DNA of 64,000 nucleotides from a bacterium SCSIO 12844 (GTDB lineage Bacteria; Pseudomonadota; Gammaproteobacteria; Francisellales; Francisellaceae): assembly GCA_024397935.1 (NCBI GenBank), contig CP073743.1, positions 62,001 to 126,000 on the forward strand, written 5' to 3'. The translations under genes were made by a program, and so were the position numbers. Every line of letters begins with the position of its first letter. The stretch's first letter is position 1. Below, piece by piece: positions 8,687 through 17,229 of the stretch. The notes under the pieces are model-generated. The model saw nothing but the letters and a program-made list of their open reading frames with translations. It did no database searches and was not told the origin of the DNA.

Positions 8687-8980
8687 ATGACAACTAGAAA
8701 ACGTCATTCTTATGATGCTGAATTTAAACGTAATGCAGCATCGTTATATGTTAATGGTAAAAAAAGCTTATCAGAATTAACAAAGCAATTAGGAGTAGCA
8801 GAATCTACTTTATACAACTGGGTTAGTGAGTATCGTCAACGAGGAGATGAAAGCTTTAAACCCAAAGAACTCTCGGCACAAGAAAAAGAATTACTTGCGC
8901 TTAAAAAGCAATTAGCTGATGTTAGCATGGAGCGTGATATATTAAAAAAGGCGTTAACCATTTTCTCAAAGAAAAAGTAA
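8687..8980 (+). CDS. IS3-family OrfA
   Basis: A 97-residue protein with the helix-turn-helix that binds the element ends (YDAEFKRNAASLYVNGKKS, SELTKQLGVAESTLYNWV) followed by a leucine-zipper-like coiled coil (ELLALKKQLADVSMERDILK). OrfA alone acts as a regulator; the active transposase is the OrfAB fusion made by ribosomal frameshifting near its end. A GGAG precedes the ATG. Confidence 0.9.
   Translation: MTTRKRHSYDAEFKRNAASLYVNGKKSLSELTKQLGVAESTLYNWVSEYRQRGDESFKPKELSAQEKELLALKKQLADVSMERDILKKALTIFSKKK
8944..8950 (+). promoter_or_regulatory. Programmed -1 frameshift heptamer A-AAA-AAG
   Basis: In the orfA frame the codons are TTA AAA AAG, giving the slippery heptamer AAAAAAG used by IS3 elements. 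The orfB frame is -1 to orfA and is open through the site (it reads EKVKRAELYEFINLYRRDF before the annotated orfB start). A fused OrfAB transposase of about 400 residues is therefore expected. Confidence 0.75.
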
Positions 8981-9009
8981 AAAGAGCCGAGCTTTATGAA
9001 TTTATTAAT

Positions 9010-9891
9010 TTGTATCGGCGAGATTTCTCAATTGAGAGAATGGCAAAGATTTTTGGTGTTAGTCGTAGCGCTTACTATCAGTACAGTCGTGGTAACTTGT
9101 CTAAGAAAGAGATAATAAATAGCCAGTTACGCCCTCTGTTAATCAAAGCATTCATAAACTCAAAGGGAGAATATGGCACAAGGCGGTTACAGCTTTTACT
9201 TAGACGACTAGATATCTATGTCGGTCGTAAACGTATTGCTAAGCTAATGAAAGAATTGGGGCTTTATGCTAAAGCAAGAAGAAAGTTTAAGGTAACCACC
9301 AATCAAAGTAAAAGACCTTATTATGTTGCACCTAATTTGTTAAAACAAAAATTCATGGTAGAAGCTCCTAATGAGGTATGGGTGAGTGATATCACTTATG
9401 TGCCAACTAATGAAGGATGGTTATATTTAGCAACTGTTGTTGACTTATTTTCAAGGAAAGTTGTTGGCTTGGCTATGAGTCAGCGTATTACAGCTGATTT
9501 AGTTTTAAGGGCAGTTAATCAAGCAGTTAAAAGGCGACAGCCTGATTCAGGGTTGATATTACACTCTGATAGGGGATCTCAATATACAAGCCGAGTTTAT
9601 CATCAATTAACTAAAAAGCATCGAATTAGATTAAGCATGAGTAGTACGGGTAACTGCTATGACAATGCTGTAGCTGAAAGTTTTTTCCATACTTTGAAAT
9701 TAGCAGTTGTACATGATCAGAAATACCAAACTAGGAATCAAGCAATGCGCTGTATCTTTGAATATGTTGAAGTTTTTTATAACCGCCAAAGGATGCACTC
9801 AACGTTAAACTATTTATCACCAGAGGAGTTTGAAAGAAATTATTTTAATCAACCACAATATCCCATAGCCAAGTGTCTAGTAAAAGGTTGA
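9010..9891 (+). CDS. IS3-family OrfB, DDE transposase domain
   Basis: A 293-residue rve-type integrase core. The catalytic triad is visible: Asp in WVSDITYVPT, Asp in LHSDRGSQYTS, and Glu in NAVAESFFHTLK, with the N-terminal HTH_21 region (GEYGTRRLQLLLRR). The annotated TTG start is only where a separate ORF could begin; the protein is normally made as the OrfAB fusion. No inactivating change is seen. Confidence 0.9.
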   Translation: MYRRDFSIERMAKIFGVSRSAYYQYSRGNLSKKEIINSQLRPLLIKAFINSKGEYGTRRLQLLLRRLDIYVGRKRIAKLMKELGLYAKARRKFKVTTNQSKRPYYVAPNLLKQKFMVEAPNEVWVSDITYVPTNEGWLYLATVVDLFSRKVVGLAMSQRITADLVLRAVNQAVKRRQPDSGLILHSDRGSQYTSRVYHQLTKKHRIRLSMSSTGNCYDNAVAESFFHTLKLAVVHDQKYQTRNQAMRCIFEYVEVFYNRQRMHSTLNYLSPEEFERNYFNQPQYPIAKCLVKG

Positions 9892-10197
9892 CAGATCAGT
9901 AGTTGGATGTGGCTACCTATGTGAATTGTCAACAGGCCCTAATAAATTGAGCTTCAGTTTGTCGTTTATTTTTCATCTAAAAATCAAAGATCCTTTTTTA
10001 AACATCGTAGAATAAAGATACTTTCAAATTGTCGATATTTAAATGGATTCATAAGTTAAGTCCAACTGTAAAAAGTCGTTAGAGTAAGTCAAATTAAGAT
10101 AACTTGTCAAAGTTGCAACGGAGCTAATTTACCTGTTTTCGTTAATTTTTAAAAAGTTAACTTATTAATTCATAATCATTTAATTTTTCATAGAACG

Positions 10198-11835
10198 CTA
10201 AATACATGGCGATTGATTGGAATGGACTTCATCATGGCAATAACGCTTAGAGCTATGTCCTCCATTGGTATCATCATTATCTGCCTCTAGTTCACCTCTA
10301 TTCCGTTTATTATTACTGTCATTTTCTGTTTGAAAAAAACAATGGCTTGGTGTATTAGAGTAATCCATTATTTCAGAATTACCACTTTTCCAGTCACTAA
10401 GTTCTTGATCTAGTGTTTTAAGTAACTTGTCTATTTTTGGTTTAATATCTTCAACAGTATTATTTTGAGAAATATTACATTCTCGTTGAATCATTGCTAT
10501 AAAATCTTCTTTTTTAGAGCACTTTTTAAGCAATGAAATTGTATTATCATAAAAGTCATAATTATATTTTTTAGACATTTCTAATATCTGGTCGTATGTT
10601 GTATTAAGTAATCTTTGCATTGGGGTTGTTTCATGTAGAACTTTATATGTATATTGATCAACTATTCCAGCTAATTTTTCATCATCAATAGAATAATATC
10701 CATTGACATCTCTACTTAGTTCTCCATAAGCATTTGTTTGACATATAACTTTAGCCATTGCATCTGCACTATCTGTGCTTACCTGATTAAATGCAAATTC
10801 TATATATTTTGTCGTAGATGATTGATCATTACTATGTTTTATTTTTAATTTATTAGATTCATTTTGCCATGATTCCTTTAGGAAAATAGAATTTATAAGG
10901 CCTTGTGCTTGTTCTATGACATCCGTATCACTAAGGTGTAAGTTTGTTATATTATGAGTTATATAATCAGATATAGATAATTTTTCAAGCAGCCCTTTTG
11001 GAATTAGCTTGCCATCTTTTTTTAAGCTTAATATATATTTTTGAGTACATAAATCTGCAATAGGAGTTGAACAATCGTATTTCTTGCCTGGATCTGTTGA
11101 TAACACGTTAATTTCTATTTCTTGTAAAATAGTTTCTTTATCTGCTTCTAATAATTGCTGCAATAAATAGGATAACCCTTGTTTTAGTAATTCTGGGTTG
11201 CTGCTATAAAGTGATGATGTACATGCTTTATAGATACATACTTGAACAATGGAATTTTTATATATTATTGGCATGATCTGGTGATTTTTATCAATAGAAA
11301 GTTCTTGTAAGAAAATTTCTATCTTTTCAATGTTTACTTCTTCCTCCTCATCATCTTCCTCTTCCTCTTCCTCATCAAATTCATAAACATAATCAAAATC
11401 ATCTGGGTCTACTAAATTTAGTATAGAGGAAGGTACGTTTCTAATATGAAGATAATTTCCTCCTAACCTCAGCGTTGATAAATTGTTTAAATTTTCTATA
11501 TTTTCAGGTATTGTATCTAGTAGATTAAGAGATAAGTCTAAAGTAGTTAAATTTGGTAAATTTGCTAGCAGCTTAAGTGTTTTTTCTAAATTTGATATGA
11601 GATAATTTCCTGACAAATTTAATATTTTCATATTTGTTAATTGTTCTATACTTGTAGGCAGTTGTTTGAACCCATTATCAGATAAATCAAGTTCTGTTAA
11701 AGCTTTTAGATTACCTATATTTTCATCGATAAGCATACCTAGCTCTTCTGTTGTTAAATCTGTATCACTTAAATCAAGACTTCCTGAGGTTGTATCATAA
11801 TGTGATATTCTATCTTTTGCTGTTTCTATACTCAT
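10198..11835 (-). CDS. Leucine-rich-repeat protein, possible effector
   Basis: The 545-residue protein has at least four leucine-rich repeats in residues 15-135 (LTELDLSDNGFKQLP, MKILNLSGNYLISNL, LTTLDLSLNLLDTIP, LSTLRLGGNYLHIRN). An acidic run of about 15 Glu/Asp follows near residues 155-170, then about 370 residues without a recognised domain. There is no signal peptide. The C-terminus carries two basic clusters (NNKRNRG and SSKRY) that resemble a bipartite nuclear signal. LRR proteins of host-associated gammaproteobacteria are often secreted effectors, but no secretion signal is recognised and the role is inference. It stands alone between insertion sequences, which suggests acquired DNA. 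Confidence 0.6.
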   Translation of the reverse strand: MSIETAKDRISHYDTTSGSLDLSDTDLTTEELGMLIDENIGNLKALTELDLSDNGFKQLPTSIEQLTNMKILNLSGNYLISNLEKTLKLLANLPNLTTLDLSLNLLDTIPENIENLNNLSTLRLGGNYLHIRNVPSSILNLVDPDDFDYVYEFDEEEEEEDDEEEEVNIEKIEIFLQELSIDKNHQIMPIIYKNSIVQVCIYKACTSSLYSSNPELLKQGLSYLLQQLLEADKETILQEIEINVLSTDPGKKYDCSTPIADLCTQKYILSLKKDGKLIPKGLLEKLSISDYITHNITNLHLSDTDVIEQAQGLINSIFLKESWQNESNKLKIKHSNDQSSTTKYIEFAFNQVSTDSADAMAKVICQTNAYGELSRDVNGYYSIDDEKLAGIVDQYTYKVLHETTPMQRLLNTTYDQILEMSKKYNYDFYDNTISLLKKCSKKEDFIAMIQRECNISQNNTVEDIKPKIDKLLKTLDQELSDWKSGNSEIMDYSNTPSHCFFQTENDSNNKRNRGELEADNDDTNGGHSSKRYCHDEVHSNQSPCI

Positions 11836-11923
11836 TTTTTATCCTTAATAAAATTTTCATAAAAATATAGTATTTAATATATATTATATACTATATTGAT
11901 GAATTAAAGTATCCCTAAATTGT

Positions 11924-13234
11924 GGCTCTTTTCCATTTCTTGTTGGTGTGGAATATAGTAACTATAAGGGTTACAATTGTGTCATGAAAAATAAAAAATC
12001 TTGTAAAAATGGCCCAACTTACCTTACCTCTAGATATTGATTCTCTTGAAATAATTTCACAACATACTTTTTCCAAAGGAAATATTATATTTGCCGTTGA
12101 GAGTAAATGCACTAAAACCAAGTGTCATAAGTGTGGAAAAGATGCGACAAAACGCTATGGCTATAGTGCACCAATTGAGGTTAGACATACATCCATTGTG
12201 GATACACCTGTTATTTTAAGAATTAAACCTGTGCGCTATCAATGCGAGCATTGTGATGATCATCCAACAACTACAGAACAGTACGATTGGTTAGCCGAAG
12301 GCGGTAAAATTACCAAAGGTTTGGAACGCTATATTTTACGCTGTGTTATTAACAGCACAATTCAAGATGTAGCACGCAAGGAACGAATGAGTTACAAGAC
12401 AATTAAACATACACTTGATCATTTAATTTCAAAGCAAATTGATTGGAACTTATATACTGATTTAGAAACGATAGGCATTGATGAAATTAGCAATCGTAAG
12501 GGGCATCAAGATTTTATAGCCATAATTAGTGCAAAAGATAAATATGGTGAATTATCAATTTTAGCGGTACTTGATAGCCGAAAAAAAGGCGATGTTTTAA
12601 CTTTTTTAAAATCCATTCCACCTCACTTGAAAAAAACAGTGAAAAGTGTGTGTACTGACATGTATGAAGGCTTTGTTAATTCAGCGGTTGAAGTATTTGG
12701 TAAACAACGAGTTGTAGTTGATCGTTATCATGTATCAAAACTTTATAGAAAAGCTTTAGATCAAGTTAGAATTAAAGAGATGAAGCTTTTAAAAGAGTCT
12801 TTAAGTAGTGATGAATATAGTGAATTAGATAATATTATGTGGATTTTACGTAAACATCATGAATGTTTAACACAACAAGATAAAGATAAACTGAAAAAGC
12901 TATACAAGCATTCACCTATATTGAAACAGGCCCATCATTATGCTATCAAATTAACTCACATATTTAATACGCATGATGATAGAAAGTCAGCAATGGCTAA
13001 AATAGATAGATGGATTAGTAAAGTAGAAAAAAGTGATCTGAACTGTTTCAACACATTCATTAAAACCTTACAAAAACATAAAAATAGCATTGCAAATTAT
13101 TTTAAAAATAGAGCAACTAGCGGATTTGTTGAAGGTTTAAATAATAAAATTAAATCACTTTTCCAAAGATTAATGGTTGATTTGAGAGGATATAAGATGC
13201 TTGGTATTTAACCAACAAGAAATGGAAAAGAGCC
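11924..13234 (+). mobile_element. ISL3-family insertion sequence
   Basis: Perfect 24-bp inverted repeats bound the element: GGCTCTTTTCCATTTCTTGT and four more bases at 11924-11947, and the complement at 13211-13234. It carries one full transposase gene whose stop lies in the right repeat. A shared ATTTAG lies beside both ends on the minus strand (three bases away on the left), which may be a target-duplication relic. It disrupts an IS256-type transposase gene on the right. Confidence 0.85.
12009..13211 (+). CDS. ISL3-family transposase
   Basis: A 400-residue transposase. The N-terminal zinc ribbon shows CTKTKCHKC and CEHCDDH, followed by a helix-turn-helix (QDVARKERMSYKTIKHTL). The DDE residues are in IGIDEISNRKG, CTDMYEGF and TSGFVEGLNNKIK. 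Its length is normal and no stop interrupts it, so the element may be active. Confidence 0.9.
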   Translation: MAQLTLPLDIDSLEIISQHTFSKGNIIFAVESKCTKTKCHKCGKDATKRYGYSAPIEVRHTSIVDTPVILRIKPVRYQCEHCDDHPTTTEQYDWLAEGGKITKGLERYILRCVINSTIQDVARKERMSYKTIKHTLDHLISKQIDWNLYTDLETIGIDEISNRKGHQDFIAIISAKDKYGELSILAVLDSRKKGDVLTFLKSIPPHLKKTVKSVCTDMYEGFVNSAVEVFGKQRVVVDRYHVSKLYRKALDQVRIKEMKLLKESLSSDEYSELDNIMWILRKHHECLTQQDKDKLKKLYKHSPILKQAHHYAIKLTHIFNTHDDRKSAMAKIDRWISKVEKSDLNCFNTFIKTLQKHKNSIANYFKNRATSGFVEGLNNKIKSLFQRLMVDLRGYKMLGI

Positions 13235-13376
13235 CTAAATGATTATCCATCTCTGATTCTAAAGCCCTTTCTACTAAACCTTTGGTTAGTTGCTTTAAAA
13301 CTGAGGATAAATCTATGTTATGGGAAACTAATACATCAATCGCTTCTTGGATCGCTTTATTTGGTTTTTTACGCAT
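13233..13376 (-). pseudogene. N-terminal fragment of an IS256-family transposase
   Basis: Forty-eight residues beginning MRKKPNKAIQEAIDVLVSHN and ending LESEMDNHLG match the start of IS256 (Mutator-type) transposases. The ISL3 right end begins directly after this point and the rest of the gene is missing. The terminal repeat of the same element is seen to its right: on the minus strand GGGTCTAATCATTTAATTGT begins at 13450. That end lies only five bases from the stop of the neighbouring secreted-protein gene. Confidence 0.75.
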
Positions 13377-13454
13377 TTATATAAACTCCTATAGTTCGTT
13401 GTAGTGTACAAACTAACTATCAAAATTTACACAATTAAATGATTAGACCCTTTA

Positions 13455-15914
13455 CTACATATCTTGCAGACTTATATTAACATTATAAGATTGACCATTA
13501 TTTCCAGTTGGTTTCTTTGTTATATTAAGGCCTGTTCCTTTATATGCTTTATCTATACAAACTGTTCCATTTTGACCTATTTTAGGATCGATTATTATAT
13601 TAAATTCTTTATTATCATATTTGATAGTATATTTTGTTGGCTTTAATTTAGATATAGGAAGTAAATTGATACTGGCATTTGGAAGTGTGCTCTCATTGTA
13701 CGTTGCAGCCCCTATATAACTATATTTATTGGTTAATGTATAAGCACAACCAGGTTTAATATTAAGATTTGCTGATCCACTTTCACATTTAGAGTTAGCT
13801 TTCCATCCTGTAATTGCTCTATATTTAGGCAACTCTAGATTCTTATATATACTAAAAAAGGTTATAGTAGCATAAGTTTTATAATTTGAAAAAATATTTT
13901 TATCCCCAACTTGTGGGTTTTCAGTTACCATGCCCATATCTGTACATATGCCTGATAAAGCTGAGAGTTTTGGGCGATTAGGGCCTGTATATTTATAATC
14001 CTTAGGCAAAATTTTAATGACTAAATTTGTGCTATTATCTAATTTTTGTAAAACGATATCATTCCTTGCTGTAGCATCTGAGTTTGGAGCAGAATATGCA
14101 GCGGAGTACTTATTTATAACCCAGCTATAATCTTGCAAATTTTTATCCATATTGTCCTTTAAGCCAGCAAGTAACTGTTGGCTGATAAAATTGGTAACCA
14201 TATCAGCCTCACTTCCTGGAATATCAGTTGTACCATCGCCTATATTACCTAGTGTACCATCATAGGTATAAAAATACTTTCCTGGAGGTGCTGTATTTTT
14301 ATACACAGCACCTGGGGTTAGATTGCCGCCACCTGTAGCAGCCTTAGCTACAAATAATGTTATTTTTTCAGGTGCAGTTACTGCTTTATTATAATTCCAA
14401 GTATTTTTTTTAGACCCATTATCAGTACAAACAACAGTATTTATGGCCCATTGACATGAATAACTAAGATGATAAGAAGATTTTTCTCCAGGAGCATATA
14501 TCATATTAACACTTTGTTTGTCCCTATATGTTGTTTCAAAATAGTTATTGATAAAGCTTTGGGTTAGTAAATGATCCCAATTATTAGTCTTAACAGGACT
14601 TAAAATTCTATTTGGATACTTTAAATCTTTAACATCTTTACCCTTGCTAACCATTAGTAATTTATTATATATATTGTAATATGTATCATAATAAGACAAG
14701 ACTACTTTTTTAGGGTTTTTATTATTTGTAATATCTAATTCAAATCGAATAGGTCCAAATGAGTCTACATTAGTTAAATCTATAACTTTACCGGCAGTAT
14801 TGCTGTTGTAAGTTAATTCTGTATAGCCAATACTATATGATTTGAATGATGGTATCCAATTAGAATCTGAAGAAGGCAGCCCTTGAACATTATATGATGC
14901 ATAAATTCTTCCACCAGTAACGGCATAGTTACTTTTTTCATTTAACGTAAATTTGTATTGTGATCCTTTTGGCATTATAACAATGTTACCGTCATGGGTT
15001 GGGAGCTCTCCTCCTAAAGCACTAGGTTTAGGGTCGTGCCAATTATGTATTAAAAATGTGCTTTGCTTTGGATCAGTATACGTATGCATTTTGCCTGGTT
15101 TACCTGTTGTTGCTGTGAGGTATATTGTTTCATTAGTGTTATTTTGAACAGTAACTGGAAGAGTACCCTTTGTAGGGGTAGATGTTGTTTGTTTAGGGGT
15201 AGATGTTGTTTGTTTAGGGGTAGATGTTGTTTGTTTAGGGGTAGATGTTGTTTGTTTAGGGGTAGATGTTGTTTGTTTAGGGGTAGATGTTGTTTGTTTA
15301 GGGGTAGATGTTGTTTGTTTAGGGGTAGATGTTGTTTGTTTAGGGGTAGATGTTGTTTGTTTAGGGGTAGATGTTGTTTGTTTAGGGGTAGATGTTGTTT
15401 GTTTAGGGGTAGATGTTGTTTGTTTAGGGGTAGATGTTGTTTGTTTAGGGGTAGATGTTGTTTGTTTAGGGGTAGATGTTGTTTGTTTAGGTGAGTAATT
15501 TGGTAATACTTTGCCATTAACTTTCATAGTACTACCAATATTTCCCCAAATAGGTATTTGTATCGGGCAGTTACCTGTAACTGTTTTTATTTGACTACTA
15601 TCAGAAGTGAGAATTATTGTCATTGTACATTGACCATTTTCCCCCTGTGTTAATGTTAAATTAGCTTTATTATTAACAAATGTTGTTTTACAAGGGAAGG
15701 CATAGCCATTTCGTAAATTATTGCTATGTACTCCAGATATTTGTGGAGTACATGCACTACCAACTGTTATTGGTTTTGCTCCAGCAAGGGAAACTGTAGG
15801 TAGTATATAATAGGTAAAATTTCTCTTTTGTTCAGTAGCAGATAAGTTACTTATAGGTAAGAAACATAAAGAGGTTACAAGTGCAATTGATAGATTAGTA
15901 AGCTTGTTTAACAT
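13455..15914 (-). CDS. Secreted protein with 15 KQTTSTP repeats and a GH64/thaumatin-like region
   Basis: The preferred start is the ATG at 15914, giving about 819 residues. It opens with MLNKLTNLSIALVTSLCFLP and a likely signal cleavage after NLSA. The frame continues to an ATG at 15995, but that codon lies in the end of the adjacent IS4 element and would hide the signal peptide. After about 140 residues comes a linker of 15 identical KQTTSTP heptads. The region behind it (LPVTVQNNTNETIYL, GGRIYASY, TNVDSFGPIRFEL) recalls family GH64 beta-1,3-glucanases of the thaumatin superfamily; this is tentative. Cysteines in the C-terminal half suggest disulfides. An IS256 end lies five bases after the stop. 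Confidence 0.7.
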   Translation of the reverse strand: MLNKLTNLSIALVTSLCFLPISNLSATEQKRNFTYYILPTVSLAGAKPITVGSACTPQISGVHSNNLRNGYAFPCKTTFVNNKANLTLTQGENGQCTMTIILTSDSSQIKTVTGNCPIQIPIWGNIGSTMKVNGKVLPNYSPKQTTSTPKQTTSTPKQTTSTPKQTTSTPKQTTSTPKQTTSTPKQTTSTPKQTTSTPKQTTSTPKQTTSTPKQTTSTPKQTTSTPKQTTSTPKQTTSTPKQTTSTPTKGTLPVTVQNNTNETIYLTATTGKPGKMHTYTDPKQSTFLIHNWHDPKPSALGGELPTHDGNIVIMPKGSQYKFTLNEKSNYAVTGGRIYASYNVQGLPSSDSNWIPSFKSYSIGYTELTYNSNTAGKVIDLTNVDSFGPIRFELDITNNKNPKKVVLSYYDTYYNIYNKLLMVSKGKDVKDLKYPNRILSPVKTNNWDHLLTQSFINNYFETTYRDKQSVNMIYAPGEKSSYHLSYSCQWAINTVVCTDNGSKKNTWNYNKAVTAPEKITLFVAKAATGGGNLTPGAVYKNTAPPGKYFYTYDGTLGNIGDGTTDIPGSEADMVTNFISQQLLAGLKDNMDKNLQDYSWVINKYSAAYSAPNSDATARNDIVLQKLDNSTNLVIKILPKDYKYTGPNRPKLSALSGICTDMGMVTENPQVGDKNIFSNYKTYATITFFSIYKNLELPKYRAITGWKANSKCESGSANLNIKPGCAYTLTNKYSYIGAATYNESTLPNASINLLPISKLKPTKYTIKYDNKEFNIIIDPKIGQNGTVCIDKAYKGTGLNITKKPTGNNGQSYNVNISLQDM
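15174..15488 (-). repeat. 21-bp tandem repeat, 15 identical copies, inside a secreted-protein gene
   Basis: The unit, on the plus strand AGGGGTAGATGTTGTTTGTT plus one T, occurs 15 times without a single difference. It encodes KQTTSTP on the minus strand. Because the unit is a multiple of three, copy-number change lengthens or shortens the linker without a frameshift. It also leaves two other frames open, which are artefacts. The perfect identity implies recent expansion or ongoing homogenisation. Confidence 0.95.
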
Positions 15915-15980
15915 GATAATACCAAAGGTTTTATAATACATATAAATTAGTATAGCAAATTTAAAAAATAGTTGTTTATT

Positions 15981-17213
15981 CTTTGTACACGACATAACGC
16001 ATTAGACAGTAGAAAAATCTTTTAGAAATCAATAGGCTCATTGATAATAACAGTTTTCACAATCTTCTTCAGGGATAATGGAAATGAGATTAACCAATGA
16101 GCTAACAGGAAGTTTAAACAAATTTTTAAATTGGGACAAGCGAAGAATGGATTGTTTTGTTAATCTTTTAGTTGCTTTAATGATGGTACAAACAGTCAAT
16201 TTGAAAAAGTTAGCTAATGTAATGCCATTAAAAGTTAAGGTAGACTCAACCTATCGTCGCTTACAACGCTTTTTTAGCCAGTTTCATATTGACTATGTCA
16301 AATTAGCACAACTGATTGTATCCCTATTTGGCTTTAACCGAGGCAAACATTATTTAATTTTAGATAGAACTAATTGGAAATGAGGAGATCGTAATATTAA
16401 CGTATTATTTCTTTGTATGGCTTACAAACGAATAGCTGTTCCCATATTTTGGCTTTCGCTTAATAAAAGAGGTAATTCTTCAACTCGAGAGCGTATTGCT
16501 TTAATTGAACGTTTCATTAGTGTTTTTGGCACAAAGCATATTGCTGGTATTTTAGGTGATCGAGAGTTTGTAGGAAAAAAATGGTTTAGTTACTTAAAAG
16601 ATCGACAATTGCCTTTTTACATACGAATCAAAAGAAATAATAAAACAAAAGACCCAAAAGATGGAACTACCGAAATTGCTCGTTTATTTAGAAGTTTATC
16701 ATTTCAAGAGGCAATATTACTTAAAGGAAAGCGACTACTTTATGGCCATCAAGTATTTGTAACTGGGGCAAAGATTGAAGGTGATTATCTAATTGTAATT
16801 AGTAACAAAAAACCACCTAAACATAATTCATTAGAAGCCATTGACATTTATGCAATTAGATGGCGAATAGAGACATTATTTGGGTGTTTAAAATCCAGGG
16901 GTTTTAACTTTGAAGATACTCATATCACCCACAGAAAACGAATTAAACAAATGATCGCTGTACTGACTATTGCTTTCTGTTGGGCTCAACTTACTGGACA
17001 ATGGCGTTGTAATAATGAGAAGAAAATTATAATTAAAAAGCATGGGCGCCCTCAACATAGTGTATTTAGATATGGTTTAAATTGGATTAATGAAAAACTA
17101 TTTAAGCGAGGTCAGCAGCTGCAAGTACTAACAAAAATAACACTTCGAATATTTGATATTGGGATAGATAGAGCTATGAATCAATGGTTATAGGAGATAT
17201 GTCGTGTACAGAG
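15981..17213 (+). mobile_element. IS4-family insertion sequence (copy a), transposase broken
   Basis: Inverted ends of 16 bases with one mismatch (CTTTGTACACGACATA at 15981 and the complement of TATGTCGTGTACAGAG ending at 17213) bound the element. The direct repeat TGTTTATT at 15973-15980 and 17214-17221 is its 8-bp target duplication. The element lies 66 bases upstream of the start of the repeat-containing secreted protein and may have displaced its promoter. Confidence 0.85.
16078..17193 (+). pseudogene. IS4-family transposase with one in-frame TGA
   Basis: Two open segments in the same frame, 16078-16383 and 16384-17193, are separated only by TGA at 16381-16383. The text runs LILDRTNWK, stop, GDRNINVLFLCMAYKR; relatives have an aromatic residue, often Trp, there, so TGG to TGA is the likely lesion. 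The DDE residues (LILDRTNW, ILGDREF, RWRIETLFGCLKS) are otherwise present. Unless TGA is read through, the protein ends at residue 101. Confidence 0.85.
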
Positions 17214-17229
17214 TGTTTATTTTTAAAAT

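Larger units (their letters stand above)
8611..9900 (+). mobile_element. IS3-family insertion sequence, apparently intact
   Basis: The ends are imperfect inverted repeats: left ACTGATCTGG at 8611 and the complement of CAGATCAGT at 9892-9900, with similarity running inward for nearly 40 bases (both sides share AGACACTT and TATGGG). Between them are orfA and orfB with a programmed frameshift site. The element is about 1290 bp, normal for IS3. No clear short target duplication is visible. It sits inside an IS5 remnant. Confidence 0.82.
8354..9943 (+). mobile_element. IS5-family remnant, interrupted by an IS3 element
   Basis: A 17-bp perfect inverted repeat, ATTAGGGCCTGTTGACA at 8354-8370 and its complement at 9927-9943, marks the outer ends. 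Inside the left end is the start of an IS5-type transposase (8488-8613). The rest of that gene is missing: only about 43 bases lie between the inner IS3 element and the right end. The remnant therefore suffered a large internal deletion as well as the IS3 insertion. No convincing target duplication is seen. Confidence 0.65.
8277..10122. repeat. 12-bp inverted repeat pair flanking the nested IS region
   Basis: TCCGTTGCAACT at 8277-8288 recurs as its reverse complement at 10111-10122. The wider left end GGTTCCGTTGCAAC resembles the ends of IS6-family elements. The pair may mark a decayed outer element into which the IS5 and IS3 elements were later inserted. No transposase of such an outer element is seen between them, so the assignment is weak. 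Confidence 0.3.

Noticed and set aside
11796-11835. CaaX prenylation motif for the LRR protein
   Set aside because: The protein ends SPCI, with the cysteine second from the end rather than fourth, so the motif is absent.
11915-12121. Small minus-strand ORF at the ISL3 left end
   Set aside because: It is antisense to the transposase start and covers the inverted repeat; no family resemblance.
15174-15488. CRISPR-like array
   Set aside because: The repeats are directly joined with no spacers and are translated as part of a protein linker.
15063-15494. Open frames across the 21-bp repeat on both strands
   Set aside because: The unit length is a multiple of three, so frames without a stop in the unit stay open. 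The encoded NKQHLPL and RGRCCLF repeats have no start context or flanking conserved sequence.
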